DNA of 64,000 nucleotides from Rhizobium sp. WSM4643 (GCF_025152745.1 NZ_CP104040.1:62001-126000); one strand, 5' to 3'; positions 18,734-27,979 are shown, counted from the stretch's first letter. A program made the numbers and translations. The notes: generated from the sequence alone by a model not told the origin.

Positions 18734-20731
18734 TTGAAGATCCGGGGCAAAATTAATCTGCTGGTTTGCGTGATGGGCGCGGTCGCACTTCTGATCGGCG
18801 CAACGGCATTGTCCGCCATGCACGAATACAGTCGCAACCTGACGGCTTATGAGCAGGCCGCCGCCCGCGCCTATGCCGGCGAACGGCTCAACCGTTTCGT
18901 CACGGCTGTGGTCATGGAGGCGCGCGGCATCTATGCCGCCAAAACGATCAAGGACACGCCGAACTTCGCCAAGGGCCTGATGGCCGACCTCGACGAGATC
19001 GACAAGGTCATTTCGGGCTGGGCGCCGCTCGTTCCCGAGAGCGAGAAGGCCGATTTTGCCAAGCTTGTCGCCCGCGCCGCGGAATTCCGCACCTTCCGCA
19101 CGGAAACGGCCCGCCTCGGCACGGAAGTCGGCCCGGAAGCCGCCGGCCAACAAGGCAACAATGATGCCAACCGCGCCAACCGCAAGGCGTTCCAGGCGGA
19201 AATCGATGCCGTCGTCGCCACCGACAAGGCAGCACTGGAAACCGTCAATGCCGAGATCGAGAGCTTCCGCTCCTGGGTGCTGATGCTCGTGCTCAGCATC
19301 ACCGGCATCGGCATCGCGGTCGGCATCGGCATGGGCTTCTATATCGGCACCAGCCATCTCAGCCGCCCGATCAAGCGCGTTACCCATGCGATCAAGGAAG
19401 TCGCCGACGGCAACTTCGACGCCGAGGTTCCCTTCGCCGGCCGGCCGGACGAAATCGGCGAGATGGCCGCAGCGGTTGCGGTTTTCAAGGCAAACGGCCT
19501 CGCCGTCAAGCGCCTCAACGCCCAGGAGGCGGCGATGCGCGCCAAGAGCGACGACCTGCAGTCGAGCATGTCGGTCGTCGTGGCCGCGGCTGCTGCCGGC
19601 GACTTCGGCCACCGCATCAGCAAGGACTACGAGGACGACAACCTCAACCAGTTCGCCGGCAACATCAACACACTGCTGTCGAGCGTCGATGCCGGCATCG
19701 GCGAGACCCGCCGCGTCATCGCAAGCCTTGCCGAAGGCGACCTCACCCAGACGATGAGCGGCAACTTCCAGGGCGCCTTCGCCGAGCTGCAGCAGAACGT
19801 CAACAATACCTTCGTCACCCTGCAGGCGACGATGCGCGAAGTGCGCCAGACGACGGAGGCGATGAACGGCAACACCGCCGAGCTGCGCAACGCCAGCGAC
19901 GACCTGTCGAAGCGCACCGAGCAGCAGGCAGCCGCCCTCGAACAGACCTCGGCAGCCCTCGACGAAATCACCGCCGTCGTCCAGAATTCCACCGAGCGGG
20001 CGCATGAAGCCACCATCATGGTGTCCGAAGCCAAGGAGAATGCCGGCCGCTCCGGCGTCGTTGTCGGCAATGCCGTCGAGGCGATGGGCCGCATCGAGCA
20101 GGCGTCGCGCGAAATCAGCCAGATCATCAACGTCATCGATGAGATCGCCTTCCAGACCAACCTCTTGGCGCTGAATGCCGGTGTCGAGGCGGCCCGCGCC
20201 GGCGAGGCCGGAAAGGGTTTTGCGGTGGTCGCCCAGGAAGTGCGCGAACTCGCCCAGCGCTCGGCAAAGGCCGCCAAGGACATCAAGGCGCTGATCACCA
20301 AATCGGGCAACGAGGTGCAGGTCGGCGTCAAGCTGGTGCAGGCGACCGGCGAGGCGCTGGCGGAAATCGGCACCCGCGTCATTGCCATCAACGACCATAT
20401 CCATTCGATCGCGACGGCTGCGACCGAGCAGTCGACCGGCCTCAAGGAAGTCAATACCGCCGTCAATCAGATGGACCAGGTGACACAGCAGAATGCGGCG
20501 ATGGTGGAAGAAACCTCCGCCGCCACCCACAGGCTTTCAGCCGAAGCCGGTGGACTGGTGCGCCTCATTGCCCGCTTCAAACTGTCGGATGATGCGCCGG
20601 CACCAGTGGCGCTAGTCCGCAACGAGCCGCAAAGGCCGGTTGCCTCGCCCGCCCGCCGCGCGATCGCCAAGGTCGCCCGCGCCTTCGGCGGTAATGCGGC
20701 CGCAGCCGAGCAGAGCTGGGAAGAGTTCTAA
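18734..20731 (+). CDS. Methyl-accepting chemotaxis protein
   Basis: A receptor of about 665 residues. Layout: cytoplasmic start [11 protein letters not shown]1 (about residues 10-30), a four-helix periplasmic sensing domain (about 35-190), TM2 (about 193-215), HAMP-type linkers (about 215-345), and a long signalling domain containing the invariant hairpin tip [19 protein letters not shown]. There is no C-terminal pentapeptide for CheR docking. Start is a judgement: the TTG at 18734 is seven bases after AGGAG and gives the family N-terminus; an in-frame ATG at 18680 has no ribosome site. No che genes are nearby, so it is an orphan receptor; ligand unknown. Confidence 0.9.
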   Translation: MKIRGKINLLVCVMGAVALLIGATALSAMHEYSRNLTAYEQAAARAYAGERLNRFVTAVVMEARGIYAAKTIKDTPNFAKGLMADLDEIDKVISGWAPLVPESEKADFAKLVARAAEFRTFRTETARLGTEVGPEAAGQQGNNDANRANRKAFQAEIDAVVATDKAALETVNAEIESFRSWVLMLVLSITGIGIAVGIGMGFYIGTSHLSRPIKRVTHAIKEVADGNFDAEVPFAGRPDEIGEMAAAVAVFKANGLAVKRLNAQEAAMRAKSDDLQSSMSVVVAAAAAGDFGHRISKDYEDDNLNQFAGNINTLLSSVDAGIGETRRVIASLAEGDLTQTMSGNFQGAFAELQQNVNNTFVTLQATMREVRQTTEAMNGNTAELRNASDDLSKRTEQQAAALEQTSAALDEITAVVQNSTERAHEATIMVSEAKENAGRSGVVVGNAVEAMGRIEQASREISQIINVIDEIAFQTNLLALNAGVEAARAGEAGKGFAVVAQEVRELAQRSAKAAKDIKALITKSGNEVQVGVKLVQATGEALAEIGTRVIAINDHIHSIATAATEQSTGLKEVNTAVNQMDQVTQQNAAMVEETSAATHRLSAEAGGLVRLIARFKLSDDAPAPVALVRNEPQRPVASPARRAIAKVARAFGGNAAAAEQSWEEF

Positions 20732-20753
20732 GCTTTACTGATCACGCGCCTTT

Positions 20754-20785
20754 TAACGCCGCCTCCGGGCGGCGTTAGTTTTTCT
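20754..20785 (+). terminator. Rho-independent terminator after the chemotaxis receptor
   Basis: The stem AACGCCGCC / GGGCGGCGTT with a short loop is followed by AGTTTTT, 24 bases after the receptor stop codon. Confidence 0.8.
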
Positions 20786-20800
20786 GCCCGATCGGCAAAG

Positions 20801-20955
20801 ACCCCGCCCCAAACCCCTCCCCACAAGGGGGAGGGGCTTAACCTGTCGCGCTGGCGCTTCCCACTTCGTCGTTTCATCCGCGGAAAGGCTGACATTTGCT
20901 GCGCGGGCGCCGCAATTAGTCCCTCCCCCTTGTGGGGAGGGTTGGGGAGGGGCTT
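20801..20955. repeat. Paired inverted CCCTCCCC/GGGGAGGG intergenic element
   Basis: Left arm (20801-20837) and right arm (20921-20955) are inverted copies built around CCTCCCCACAAGGGGGAGG, flanking about 83 bases of unlike sequence. Each arm is also self-complementary, so alternative hairpins are possible. It lies between the receptor terminator and the next kinase gene. It looks like a rhizobial miniature repeat or REP pair; no coding capacity. Confidence 0.65.
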
Positions 20956-21087
20956 TCCTCCTCTCGGGCGGCATTTTCTTGTGACGAGGTGACGCTGCTC
21001 GCAAAGATTTGAAAGCGGAGCATCTTGGTCTAATATAGAGCTCAGCGGTAAGGACGGCTGAAATGCTGCCGATCGGGCGAGACGAGA

Positions 21088-22608
21088 ATGCCGATAAGAG
21101 ACCAGGGCGACAATCCTTCGGCGGAAAACCCGGCGGCCGGCGAGGCCGCAAGGGCGCGGTGCCCGTCTGCCGGCCTGTTCGGCGGTCTCTCCGGCAAGCT
21201 GCTCTGGCTCACCATCGTCTTCATCATGCTCGCCGAAATCCTGATCTTCTTTCCCTCGGTCGCCAGCATGCGGTTGCGCTGGCTGCAGGACAGGCTGAAT
21301 ACGGCCGCTGCCGCCGCCATCGTCATCGATGGGCTGCAGCCCGTCGAGTTGCCGCGCGCGCTGCAGAAGGAGACGCTGGAGGCGACCGGCACCAAGGCGA
21401 TTGTGCTGCGCAAGGACGGCACCTCGCGGCTGTTGGCGACGACCGATATGCCGACCTCCGTCGACGAAGCCTACGATCTGACCGACGTGCCGGCGCTAAC
21501 GGCGATACGCGATGCGCTCGACACGCTGGTCTTCGGCGGCAACAGGATGATCCGCGTCTATGGCCCCGTCGGCGACACCAACACCGGCGTCGAGGTGGTG
21601 ATGAAGGACCGGCCGCTGCGCAGGGCGATGTTCGTCTATTCCCGCAATGTCCTGTTGTTGTCGGTGCTGATCTCGCTGTTCACGGCAACACTGATCTTCT
21701 TTGCGATCAACCGCATCCTCATCGGCCCGATCCGCCGGCTGACCGGCAGCATGCAGCAATTCTCCTCCGATCCGGACAACCCGGCCCATATCTATATCGG
21801 TGACGGCGGCCGCGACGAACTGGCGGTCGCCGGCCGCAACCTCACCTCGATGCAGATGGAGCTGCAGAAGACGCTGAAGCAGCAGAAGAACCTTGCCGCT
21901 CTCGGACTTGCCGTGTCCAAGATCAATCACGACATGCGCAATATCCTGGCCTCCGCGCAGCTGATGTCGGACCGGCTGGTCGATGTCGATGATCCGATGG
22001 TCAAGAGCTTCGCTCCGAAGCTGCTGCGCACCATCGACCGCGCCGTCGGTTATACCACCGAGGTGCTGTCCTACGGCAAGGCGAGCGAATCCGCGCCGCG
22101 CCGCCGTCATATCCTGCTTCTGGAGCTCACCCAGGAGGTCAAGGATATACTGGCGATCGATCCGCAGAGCGGCATCGAATTCGTCGAGCAGATCGGCGCC
22201 GATCTCAAGGTCGATGCCGATGGCGAACAGCTGTTTCGCGTCATCCACAATCTCTGCCGTAACGCGCTGCAGGCGCTCACCGCGCCGAGCGAGGGTGCGC
22301 CTGGCGCCTTGAAGCGCATCACCGTCGCCGCCCAGCGCGTCGGCAGCGTCGTCAGCATCACGGTCGATGATACCGGTCCCGGCATGCCGCTGAAAGCGCG
22401 CCAAAACCTCTTTGCCGCCTTCCGCGGCTCCGCCCGTTCCGGCGGCACCGGCCTCGGTCTCACCATCGCCCGCGAGCTGGTGCTCGCCCATGGCGGCACG
22501 ATCGCCCTGGTGGAAAAACCGACGGTCGGGACGCAGTTCCGCATCGAGATCCCCGATCGTCCGGTTTCGCTGGAGGATTACCGCAGCCGGGCGCATATCG
22601 AGAAGTGA
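21088..22608 (+). CDS. Membrane sensor histidine kinase with HAMP domain
   Basis: A 506-residue kinase. TM1 lies at about residues 35-55, a periplasmic sensing region at about 56-185, TM2 at about 186-208, then HAMP. The HisKA box has His in KINHDMRNILASAQL (about residue 276). The HATPase_c domain has N box HNLCRNALQAL, G1 DDTGPGM and G2 GGTGLGLTIA. The adjacent gene is a tRNA, and there is no response regulator, so it is an orphan kinase. The rhizobial N-terminal extension is rich in Ala/Gly. Signal unknown. Confidence 0.88.
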   Translation: MPIRDQGDNPSAENPAAGEAARARCPSAGLFGGLSGKLLWLTIVFIMLAEILIFFPSVASMRLRWLQDRLNTAAAAAIVIDGLQPVELPRALQKETLEATGTKAIVLRKDGTSRLLATTDMPTSVDEAYDLTDVPALTAIRDALDTLVFGGNRMIRVYGPVGDTNTGVEVVMKDRPLRRAMFVYSRNVLLLSVLISLFTATLIFFAINRILIGPIRRLTGSMQQFSSDPDNPAHIYIGDGGRDELAVAGRNLTSMQMELQKTLKQQKNLAALGLAVSKINHDMRNILASAQLMSDRLVDVDDPMVKSFAPKLLRTIDRAVGYTTEVLSYGKASESAPRRRHILLLELTQEVKDILAIDPQSGIEFVEQIGADLKVDADGEQLFRVIHNLCRNALQALTAPSEGAPGALKRITVAAQRVGSVVSITVDDTGPGMPLKARQNLFAAFRGSARSGGTGLGLTIARELVLAHGGTIALVEKPTVGTQFRIEIPDRPVSLEDYRSRAHIEK

Positions 22609-22730
22609 CGTGATTTCCGAAGGCGCGGCTGCTGGCAGACAAAGACGCGATTTTTTCAGAAATGCTCTTGCATTGTCCCGAAGGACGTTTTAGAGGATCG
22701 CCACGCAAGCGGCACCGCCGCATTTTGCAC

Positions 22731-22807
22731 GCACCCGTAGCTCAGCTGGATAGAGCACCAGACTACGAATCTGGGGGTCAGGAGTTCGAATCTCTTCGGG
22801 TGCGCCA
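22731..22807 (+). tRNA. tRNA-Arg (anticodon ACG)
   Basis: 77 nucleotides including encoded CCA. The acceptor stem GCACCCG pairs with CGGGTGC, and the D arm is GCTCAGCTGGATAGAGC. The anticodon arm is CCAGA-CTACGAA-TCTGG with ACG at its centre. The T arm contains GTTCGAATC. ACG, read as ICG after deamination, decodes CGU/CGC/CGA arginine codons. The strand beyond its 3' end begins a run of accessory genes. Confidence 0.97.
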
Positions 22808-22930
22808 TTACTCTTTTGTTACGACAAATCTGCGTTAACGCCTCGAACGGCAAGGTCAAGCCCGTCGTCCAGCCGAACGTCAACTTGAATTAGCTTGGCA
22901 GGGGGTTGCAGGGTATGGCAGAATAAACCC

Positions 22931-23167
22931 ATGAAAAATACCGTTGAGATTGCAGAAGACCTCAGCCGCAGGATCGATATGTTGGCCGAGCGTTCGACGT
23001 TGACGCGCGGGCAGATCATCGAGGATGCTCTGGCCCATGGCCGTTCTCTGGCTTGGCAGGAAAAGTGGATTGCGGGCGTTCAGGCCGGGATCGAGGACGC
23101 CGACACAGACGGATTTGCAACCGATGAGGAAATCGCGGCCGTTCTCAATAAATACAATCCGGCGTGA
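22931..23167 (+). CDS. CopG/ribbon-helix-helix antitoxin
   Basis: A 78-residue protein. The N-terminal ribbon-helix-helix pattern (KNTVEIAEDLSRRIDMLAE, then TLTRGQIIEDAL) suits a DNA-binding, dimeric antitoxin, and the acidic C-terminus (GIEDADTDGFATDEE) suits wrapping of a basic toxin. The ATG at 22931 is chosen for family length. It precedes the toxin gene by six bases, the standard antitoxin-first layout, and should repress its own operon. Confidence 0.85.
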   Translation: MKNTVEIAEDLSRRIDMLAERSTLTRGQIIEDALAHGRSLAWQEKWIAGVQAGIEDADTDGFATDEEIAAVLNKYNPA

Positions 23168-23173
23168 CAAAAC

Positions 23174-23461
23174 GTGCGCATCGTCTGGACGAGACGTTAT
23201 CTTCGAGAACTTGCTGCTATAGGCGATTACATCGGGGAGCGTAATCCGCGCGTGGCTTCCCGTGTGGTGAATGACATTCACACAAAGACTGGCAAACTCC
23301 TGTCTGCAAATCCGTTTATTGGCCGTTTGGGTGAGATCAAAGGCACCCGCGAACTCGTCATTCCGCAAACGCCCTTCATCGTGGCTTACCGTGTTCGCGA
23401 AGAACATGTCGAAATCCTCTTTGTTCAACATGGCGCGCGCGAATGGCCGGATGACGTCTGA
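23174..23461 (+). CDS. ParE/RelE-family toxin
   Basis: A 95-residue basic protein of the RelE/ParE fold: WTRRYLRELAAIGDYIGERNP helices, then the strand pattern RELVIPQTPFIVAYRV and a C-terminal EILFVQHGAREWPD, all typical of ParE-type toxins. These either poison DNA gyrase (ParE) or cleave mRNA (RelE); the target cannot be decided from sequence, though the Tyr/Arg pattern looks ParE-like. Start is GTG at 23174. Pair partner is the CopG-type antitoxin just upstream. Confidence 0.85.
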   Translation: MRIVWTRRYLRELAAIGDYIGERNPRVASRVVNDIHTKTGKLLSANPFIGRLGEIKGTRELVIPQTPFIVAYRVREEHVEILFVQHGAREWPDDV

Positions 23462-24110
23462 TTTTTAAAGCGCCGTCCTAGCCCCGCACATAAAGGCGAC
23501 GAAAAACACATGAGCAAAGCTCATATTGGCGATCTTTTCCTTTTTAGCTATGCAGGTGATCTCGTATTGAGCAGAAGCGATCCGCCTTCGCAGGTGGTAC
23601 CGTTCGTGCGCGAAGGGGTCAAATACACTCTGCTTGTTCCGCAAAGGACAAGGCCTATCTTCACCCCTCGATTACAAAGACCGCCGCCGCGCAGTTAATC
23701 CCGCCGATAGCGGGCCTCGAAAATTTTCCTCCCTCTAGCGCAATACTTGCTGGAATAAATGAGCAGAACCAGCTCACCTTGTACTTCGATCACCCGGGCA
23801 ATGCAGACATGTTTGGACGGCATTCGGTCGATACCTTTGCCATTGAGGTGATCGGCCTCGACAGTTCGGATGGCCGTACGGCGGTTGCTACCACAATGAT
23901 GTCGGAGCTTTTCCGATGGTTGAGAGTGGCAACAGATCAATGGTGGGCTGGCCGCGCATCAATGATATCGGCACCCAATTCTCTAACCCGGTTGGATGCG
24001 TCGGCTCCAGGACGGATATCTGGAACCGTGACAAGTTCACCGGCCCGTGATCACTCCTCCACTCTCTCACGCATGCATATTAGGCCTGTCTCACCTCAGC
24101 GCATCTAGCT
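23462..24110. other. Gene-poor stretch after the toxin-antitoxin pair
   Basis: About 650 bases with only weak reading frames: a 62-residue plus frame at 23510-23698 (MSKAHIGDLFLF), and an 81-residue minus frame at 23695-23940. Neither shows a domain, strong ribosome site or clean codon pattern, so I do not call them as genes. The base composition is lower in GC than the core genes. This looks like eroded accessory DNA. Confidence 0.45.
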
Positions 24111-24356
24111 TCATTCCTTAATCGGGATTCCGGCTTCGATCGCAGCGTCGATGAAAGCCTGTCGCGCCTCTTCCCGGTTCCGTTTTCCCGCCATGACGTC
24201 GGCGCAAACCGCACAAGCCTTATCCAAGGCAGGACCCTCTTCGGTCGGCCAGTCTTCGACCAGCGCCCATGTCGCGGCCTGGGTCGTCTGGATCACCACC
24301 CACTGATCCGGCCCTTCAAGGGCGAGCGTTACCGGCTTCTTCCAAATGGTTTGCAT
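24111..24356 (-). CDS. DUF982-family protein
   Basis: An 81-residue protein (MQTIWKKPVTL start) with the DUF982 pattern: a strand segment DQWVVIQTTQAATWALVEDWPTEEG followed by a helical A.D.CADVMAGKRNREEARQAFIDAAIEAG tail. DUF982 proteins are abundant in Rhizobiales, often on plasmids or islands, and have no established function. I start at ATG 24354-24356; the open frame upstream to 24440 adds an unlike Arg-rich stretch. Confidence 0.8.
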   Translation of the reverse strand: MQTIWKKPVTLALEGPDQWVVIQTTQAATWALVEDWPTEEGPALDKACAVCADVMAGKRNREEARQAFIDAAIEAGIPIKE

Positions 24357-24803
24357 GATCTCAGGACCTCCGCTGCGTGCTCTCTGCCGCTGCAGCCTGC
24401 ACACATAGGGCGATTCATCCGGCGTGGCGAGGTGCAGCATGAACGAGATGCCTTTCTCGATCAGCGAGCTGCTGGGATGTGCTTTTCGAAAATAGTTTCG
24501 TGCCGCTGTTTCGCGCGCTTATGCTGCGCCTCTCAGAATTCCTGAACGAATTCACGTGCCAGCAAGGTTTTGCCGGGCAAGGTGTCTCCCTGGCGAGCAA
24601 CGATTGAGACCTTTCCGGGTCCGGCCATACCGGGTTCTGGCTGCAGATCTCTGCCGGGAGCTCGCACGAATAGCCCTTGCTACCCCAAGTTTAGTCTCTC
24701 AGCTCCACTCTTCTCTTCCGTCTGGCCGTGCTGGTGAGTAGGATGAGCGGCATCGGGCGCGGAGACGGAGATATCGCAGCGCCGCTTCGAAGGCAGGAAC
24801 GTC
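24357..24803. other. Gene-free stretch
   Basis: About 450 bases between the DUF982 gene and a small membrane protein gene. Only short, Arg/Ser-rich frames without recognisable domains are open on either strand. I see no RNA gene or repeat. Confidence 0.4.
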
Positions 24804-24986
24804 ATGATCGCAGCCTATATCGATGAAATCATCATGTTTTGCGCCGGCCTGTGGATGACATCCGTCGGCTTTGGTTATCTGCCATATCCAGGCAAGCCGG
24901 CCAGCCGGCCGCCCCTGCTTCGCCACTTCAAGTGGATGGGTCCCATGCTGCTCGCGATCGCCATTATTCTGGCGGCCGCCTCCTAG
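24804..24986 (+). CDS. Small membrane protein, hypothetical
   Basis: A 60-residue protein with two hydrophobic segments (about residues 3-24 and 45-59) separated by a Pro/Arg-rich loop (PYPGKPASRPPLLRH). A ribosome-site-like GGCAGGAA lies before the ATG. Hairpin two-helix proteins of this size occur widely but without known function. It could be a fragment of something larger. Confidence 0.4.
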   Translation: MIAAYIDEIIMFCAGLWMTSVGFGYLPYPGKPASRPPLLRHFKWMGPMLLAIAIILAAAS

Positions 24987-25014
24987 AGCCGCGTGCCCAT
25001 GCTGGGGTGAAGCA

Positions 25015-25301
25015 ATGACCAATATCTTGGCCTGCCCCTCGTGATCTTGGCCTGCCCCTCGTGCGGATTGGACAAAACGGAATCGATCGTTCATCGCGGT
25101 TCCTACATTCTCCGCTGCGCCGCCTGCGGCGAAACGATTGTCGCCACACCATTGATGGCGATGCTGGATTCGGATCACCGGTGTTCGGCCTTTATCGATC
25201 CGGGTCCCGGTAAAAACCCTCCGCCAGAGGCGCTCGTCGCGCGTGGACCGTTCCGGCGATTGCAACGGCGATCAGCGATGCGGCGAGAGACGGAACTATG
25301 A
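25015..25301 (+). pseudogene. Zinc-ribbon small protein disrupted by a 20-bp tandem duplication
   Basis: The ATG at 25015 opens MTNILACPS and then hits TGA at 25042. A 20-base block (25023-25042) is repeated immediately (25043-25062). Removing one copy restores a continuous frame MTNILACPSCGLDKTES..., with two CxxC pairs (CPSC and CAAC) of a zinc ribbon. As it stands, a GTG at 25041 overlaps the TGA and reopens the good frame as an 86-residue protein that keeps both CxxC pairs. So the gene may be broken, or rescued by restart. Function unknown. Confidence 0.6.
25023..25062. repeat. Perfect 20-bp tandem direct duplication
   Basis: Two adjoining identical 20-base units beginning ATCTTGGCC. Since 20 is not a multiple of three, the event shifts the frame of the small zinc-ribbon gene. 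It is typical of replication slippage. Confidence 0.95.
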
Positions 25302-25559
25302 TACACCTGATCCCTGAAGCGAAGGGTTGAAGTCCCGCGTCGTTCACCCAAGGCCTCTGAACATTGAAGGGTTGTAGGGCGCCTTCCGGCTGCCGGGCCG
25401 CGGGCCTATTGGCTGATGAAGAGAATGGCTAGTGCCGCCGCTGCGATAATCGTTTTGCGCGAAGCTGCTCTAGGTTTTCAAGATTGAGATCGGGAGATCA
25501 AGGTTAAGCACTTCTCGTCGGCCGCTCCAGTCTCTCCCCCAAGGCAACGAAGCGAAAAA

Positions 25560-25970
25560 CTATTGCGCGTCCGGATAGTCTCTCAAATAGTCTTCCCGTT
25601 CTTCCTTCCCGAACAGGGCTGAGTAATAGCCGCTGCAAACCAGATATGAGCACTCATCCGGGTTGCCCGTTTGCCATCCCGGCTGGCAGAGTACGACGTT
25701 GTGGAATTTGGCGTTGCAAAGTCCGTGGTTTGCTAAGAGCCGCGGATCGTTTCCGAAATAGGCGCTTATGGCTTTCTCGCGAGTCCATGCAGGCACGACT
25801 TTCCAATCAGCGTCGCCGCCCTCATCGGTCACGTTGGCGATCGCACAGAACGACCAGTTAGATATCACGATGGTCTGATCGCAGGAAAAAGCCTGAACGG
25901 CGCTTCCCAGCAAAATCGAAATCAATGCCAACAATCGCCTGATGCAAACGACCACGTTCTTCTCACCCAT
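25560..25970 (-). CDS. Secreted hypothetical protein, Cys-rich
   Basis: About 136 residues from MGEKNVVVCIRR. A signal peptide is visible (basic residues, then LLALISILLGSAVQA). The mature part has about seven Cys residues (SCDQT, SFCA, LCNAK, LCQPG, ECSYLVC), suggesting disulphides in the periplasm or outside. The frame continues upstream to 26051 (MIFYYPVP), so the start is uncertain. No domain recognised. The region is low in GC relative to the core, consistent with acquired DNA. Confidence 0.6.
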   Translation of the reverse strand: MGEKNVVVCIRRLLALISILLGSAVQAFSCDQTIVISNWSFCAIANVTDEGGDADWKVVPAWTREKAISAYFGNDPRLLANHGLCNAKFHNVVLCQPGWQTGNPDECSYLVCSGYYSALFGKEEREDYLRDYPDAQ

Positions 25971-26259
25971 ACCGCTTATTCGCATCGCGCTTCTACCCCC
26001 GAGATTCATTGCAGCGATCCTAGCAGAAGGGACTGGATAATAGAAGATCATAACTAAGAATATTTTCCTAGTTCATGGATCGTTCTTGCGCTAGGTTTGC
26101 CGCAGTTGCAACCACGGACTGTTAGATGTTGAGCAAATTTTTTCTCAGAGATGAGGTGATGGTGTGGACGAGCTTTGGCCGTGCGCTGCATGAACGGAGT
26201 TCCCGCAACAGGCTCGGGAAGGCGGGCGGATACCGACCGACAGCACGGGCCAGGGGCTG

Positions 26260-26847
26260 ATGGCGGAATTCAACCCTCGCGACAAAAGCCGAACCAGTCA
26301 GGGAAAGACGCGGGCGATGGTGCGCAAGCATACCGCTCCCCCGAGCGCGGCAGATGACGGCAGTCTTCGCTGGCAATGGTTCACCATTCAGTTGCTGGAA
26401 TCTGCGGCCTTCACGACATTGAGTGCGAACGCCTGCCGCGCCTTCTTCCGCATCGTCATCGAGCACGCGGCCCACGCCGCCTTGGAAAACGGCAAGCTGA
26501 TCGTGACCCATCCTCAGTTCGTGTCCTACGGCGTGACCGGCGAATATGTGGCCGATGCGATCGATGAGCTCGAATATAAGGGGCTGATAAAAGTTCGCCG
26601 CGGCCGGGCAGGCAGCGGTGTTGCGCATCCCAACCGGTTCACGCTGACCTTTGTTGGTGACCATGAGGGTGCGCCACCGACCGATGAGTGGAAACGGTGC
26701 ACGGTGGAAAGATGCCGGAAATGGTCCGAGACCGACCGCAAGCTTGCCGCCGACAAACGCGGTCGCGTCGGCAGGAAGAAAAAAACCTCACTTCGGAATC
26801 CCGAAATCCCCCCGCTTCGGGATTCCGAAATCCGCCGGGTTTCGTGA
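26260..26847 (+). CDS. Winged-helix DNA-binding protein of accessory type, function unknown
   Basis: A 195-residue protein. Residues about 45-135 (WFTIQLLES...SANACRAFFRIVIEHAAHA...YVADAIDELEYKGLIKVRRGRAG) look like a winged helix, as in replication initiators or phage regulators of rhizobial plasmids and islands. The C-terminal part is strongly basic (RGRVGRKKKTSLRNPEIPPLRDSEIRR). That tail is encoded by DNA holding two near-palindromes TTCGG-N4-CCGAA (26792 and 26816); a third follows at 26895. A seven-A run at 26779-26785 sits just before, and dropping one A would yield FGIPKS repeats instead, so the true C-terminus is uncertain. Confidence 0.55.
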   Translation: MAEFNPRDKSRTSQGKTRAMVRKHTAPPSAADDGSLRWQWFTIQLLESAAFTTLSANACRAFFRIVIEHAAHAALENGKLIVTHPQFVSYGVTGEYVADAIDELEYKGLIKVRRGRAGSGVAHPNRFTLTFVGDHEGAPPTDEWKRCTVERCRKWSETDRKLAADKRGRVGRKKKTSLRNPEIPPLRDSEIRRVS

Positions 26848-26908
26848 CCTGTGCAGGTGAGGAAACGTTGAATGAATTCAATGCCCCAACCAATTTCGGG
26901 ATTCCGAA
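26792..26908. repeat. Three TTCGG-N4-CCGAA near-palindromes
   Basis: Copies at 26792-26805, 26816-26829 and 26895-26908. The first two are 24 bases apart and in opposite orientation (spacers AATC and GATT); the third is 79 bases after the second. A separate palindrome TTGAAT/ATTCAA lies between the second and third. The layout resembles iteron or operator sites for the adjacent winged-helix protein. Confidence 0.6.
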
Positions 26909-27084
26909 GTGCTATATAGATCTTGGTGGGGTGTTCCTAACGAAGACATTTCGCCACGATCAGGAACTCCGTCTCCCAACCCCCGGTTCGAAATTGGCGG
27001 GCAAGCCGTCTGCCTAGTTTCGCGCAACCTTCCTGATGTATCCGCAGGTTTGGTGATTCAGAGGCGCTTCAGCCGGAGGAATGC

Positions 27085-27405
27085 ATGACGGTGCGAATTT
27101 TTCGGGCTCTGGCTGCCCTGGCAATGATGACAACGCTTGCCGGCTGCGTCGACCATGCCAATGATCCCGTGCTCCTGGCGGTCGGCGTGCCGGTCAATCC
27201 GCCCGCTGTCGCGCACGGTCTTTGCATGACCGACGGCAACGCCATGTATGACGAGGCGAGGAAGCAGTATCAGCTGCGCGCCCAACTGACCGGATATGCC
27301 GGGGCCGATGAGCTGGAGGCCGAAACGATAGCGCGCGCCGCCGCCCATCGCCAATATGTCGCCTGCCTCTCCGGCCAAGGTTACCGGACATTATACGCGA
27401 ATTGA
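27085..27405 (+). CDS. Small lipoprotein
   Basis: A 106-residue protein with a lipoprotein signal: basic start, hydrophobic core, lipobox LAGC (Cys at about residue 21). The mature part is short, helical, and has two further Cys residues (LCMTD and VACLSG) that could bond. A strong ribosome site (GGAGGA) precedes the ATG. No domain recognised. It is presumably anchored in the inner or outer membrane facing the periplasm. Confidence 0.7.
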   Translation: MTVRIFRALAALAMMTTLAGCVDHANDPVLLAVGVPVNPPAVAHGLCMTDGNAMYDEARKQYQLRAQLTGYAGADELEAETIARAAAHRQYVACLSGQGYRTLYAN

Positions 27406-27596
27406 GAACAGAGAATTCAAGTTTCCTCAGAAGCGCCGTTTAAGCCCTCTTCCTGATCGCGGCTTTTCACGATTTTGGCCGATTCAGTCACGCCGGATCG
27501 CCTGCAATCACGACTGTTGGAAGTTGCGTGCGGCAAGGGAACTCTGCGCGCCAAGAAAGCATTTTCCTGACGTAGATCCAGTAAGGAGGGTTTATC

Positions 27597-27965
27597 ATGA
27601 AAATGCTCAGTCTTGCCCCATCCACCGTCGCGCTTGGTCTCATTCTTGGCCTTGCGCCGATCGTTTCCGCGCGGGCGGCGACCGTGCAGAGCGTTCCGAC
27701 ACCGATCGTCTCGGACGTGAAAATGGTGCAAAATAAAGAACATGCCGGTACATGGCGTGGCTATCAAGGTTTTCGCACGGAGCGTCCCGGCACCCGCCGC
27801 CATTCCGATGGCTACTGGTATCCGCTTGCCGCCTTCGGCGCCGAGGCCGGCACCACGGGCTCCGTCCGCCAGCCGGTGAACAGGCCCGCACGCCCGGGAA
27901 TGTGCAACCCCAAGTTTTCCGGATCGATCGGTCCTGGCAGCATGCCGTGTGATAACGGCTATTGA
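27597..27965 (+). CDS. Small secreted protein, hypothetical
   Basis: A 122-residue protein with a signal peptide (about residues 1-27, ending SARA) and a strong ribosome site (AAGGAGG). The mature part is rich in Gly, Arg and Pro. It ends in MCNPKFSGSIGPGSMPCDNGY, with a Cys near each end of that tail. A terminator follows directly, so it is a single-gene unit. The next gene (28117) has the same layout and a similar Cys-flanked tail. Confidence 0.65.
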   Translation: MKMLSLAPSTVALGLILGLAPIVSARAATVQSVPTPIVSDVKMVQNKEHAGTWRGYQGFRTERPGTRRHSDGYWYPLAAFGAEAGTTGSVRQPVNRPARPGMCNPKFSGSIGPGSMPCDNGY

Positions 27966-27979
27966 GCCGGCAAATGAAG

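Noticed and set aside
18677..20530. 617-residue open frame opposite the chemotaxis receptor
   Set aside because: A shadow of the receptor gene: rich in Gly, Asp, Arg and His, with no motif.
25042..25044. TGA read as selenocysteine
   Set aside because: The stop arises directly from the 20-base duplication, and no SECIS-like hairpin is seen after it.
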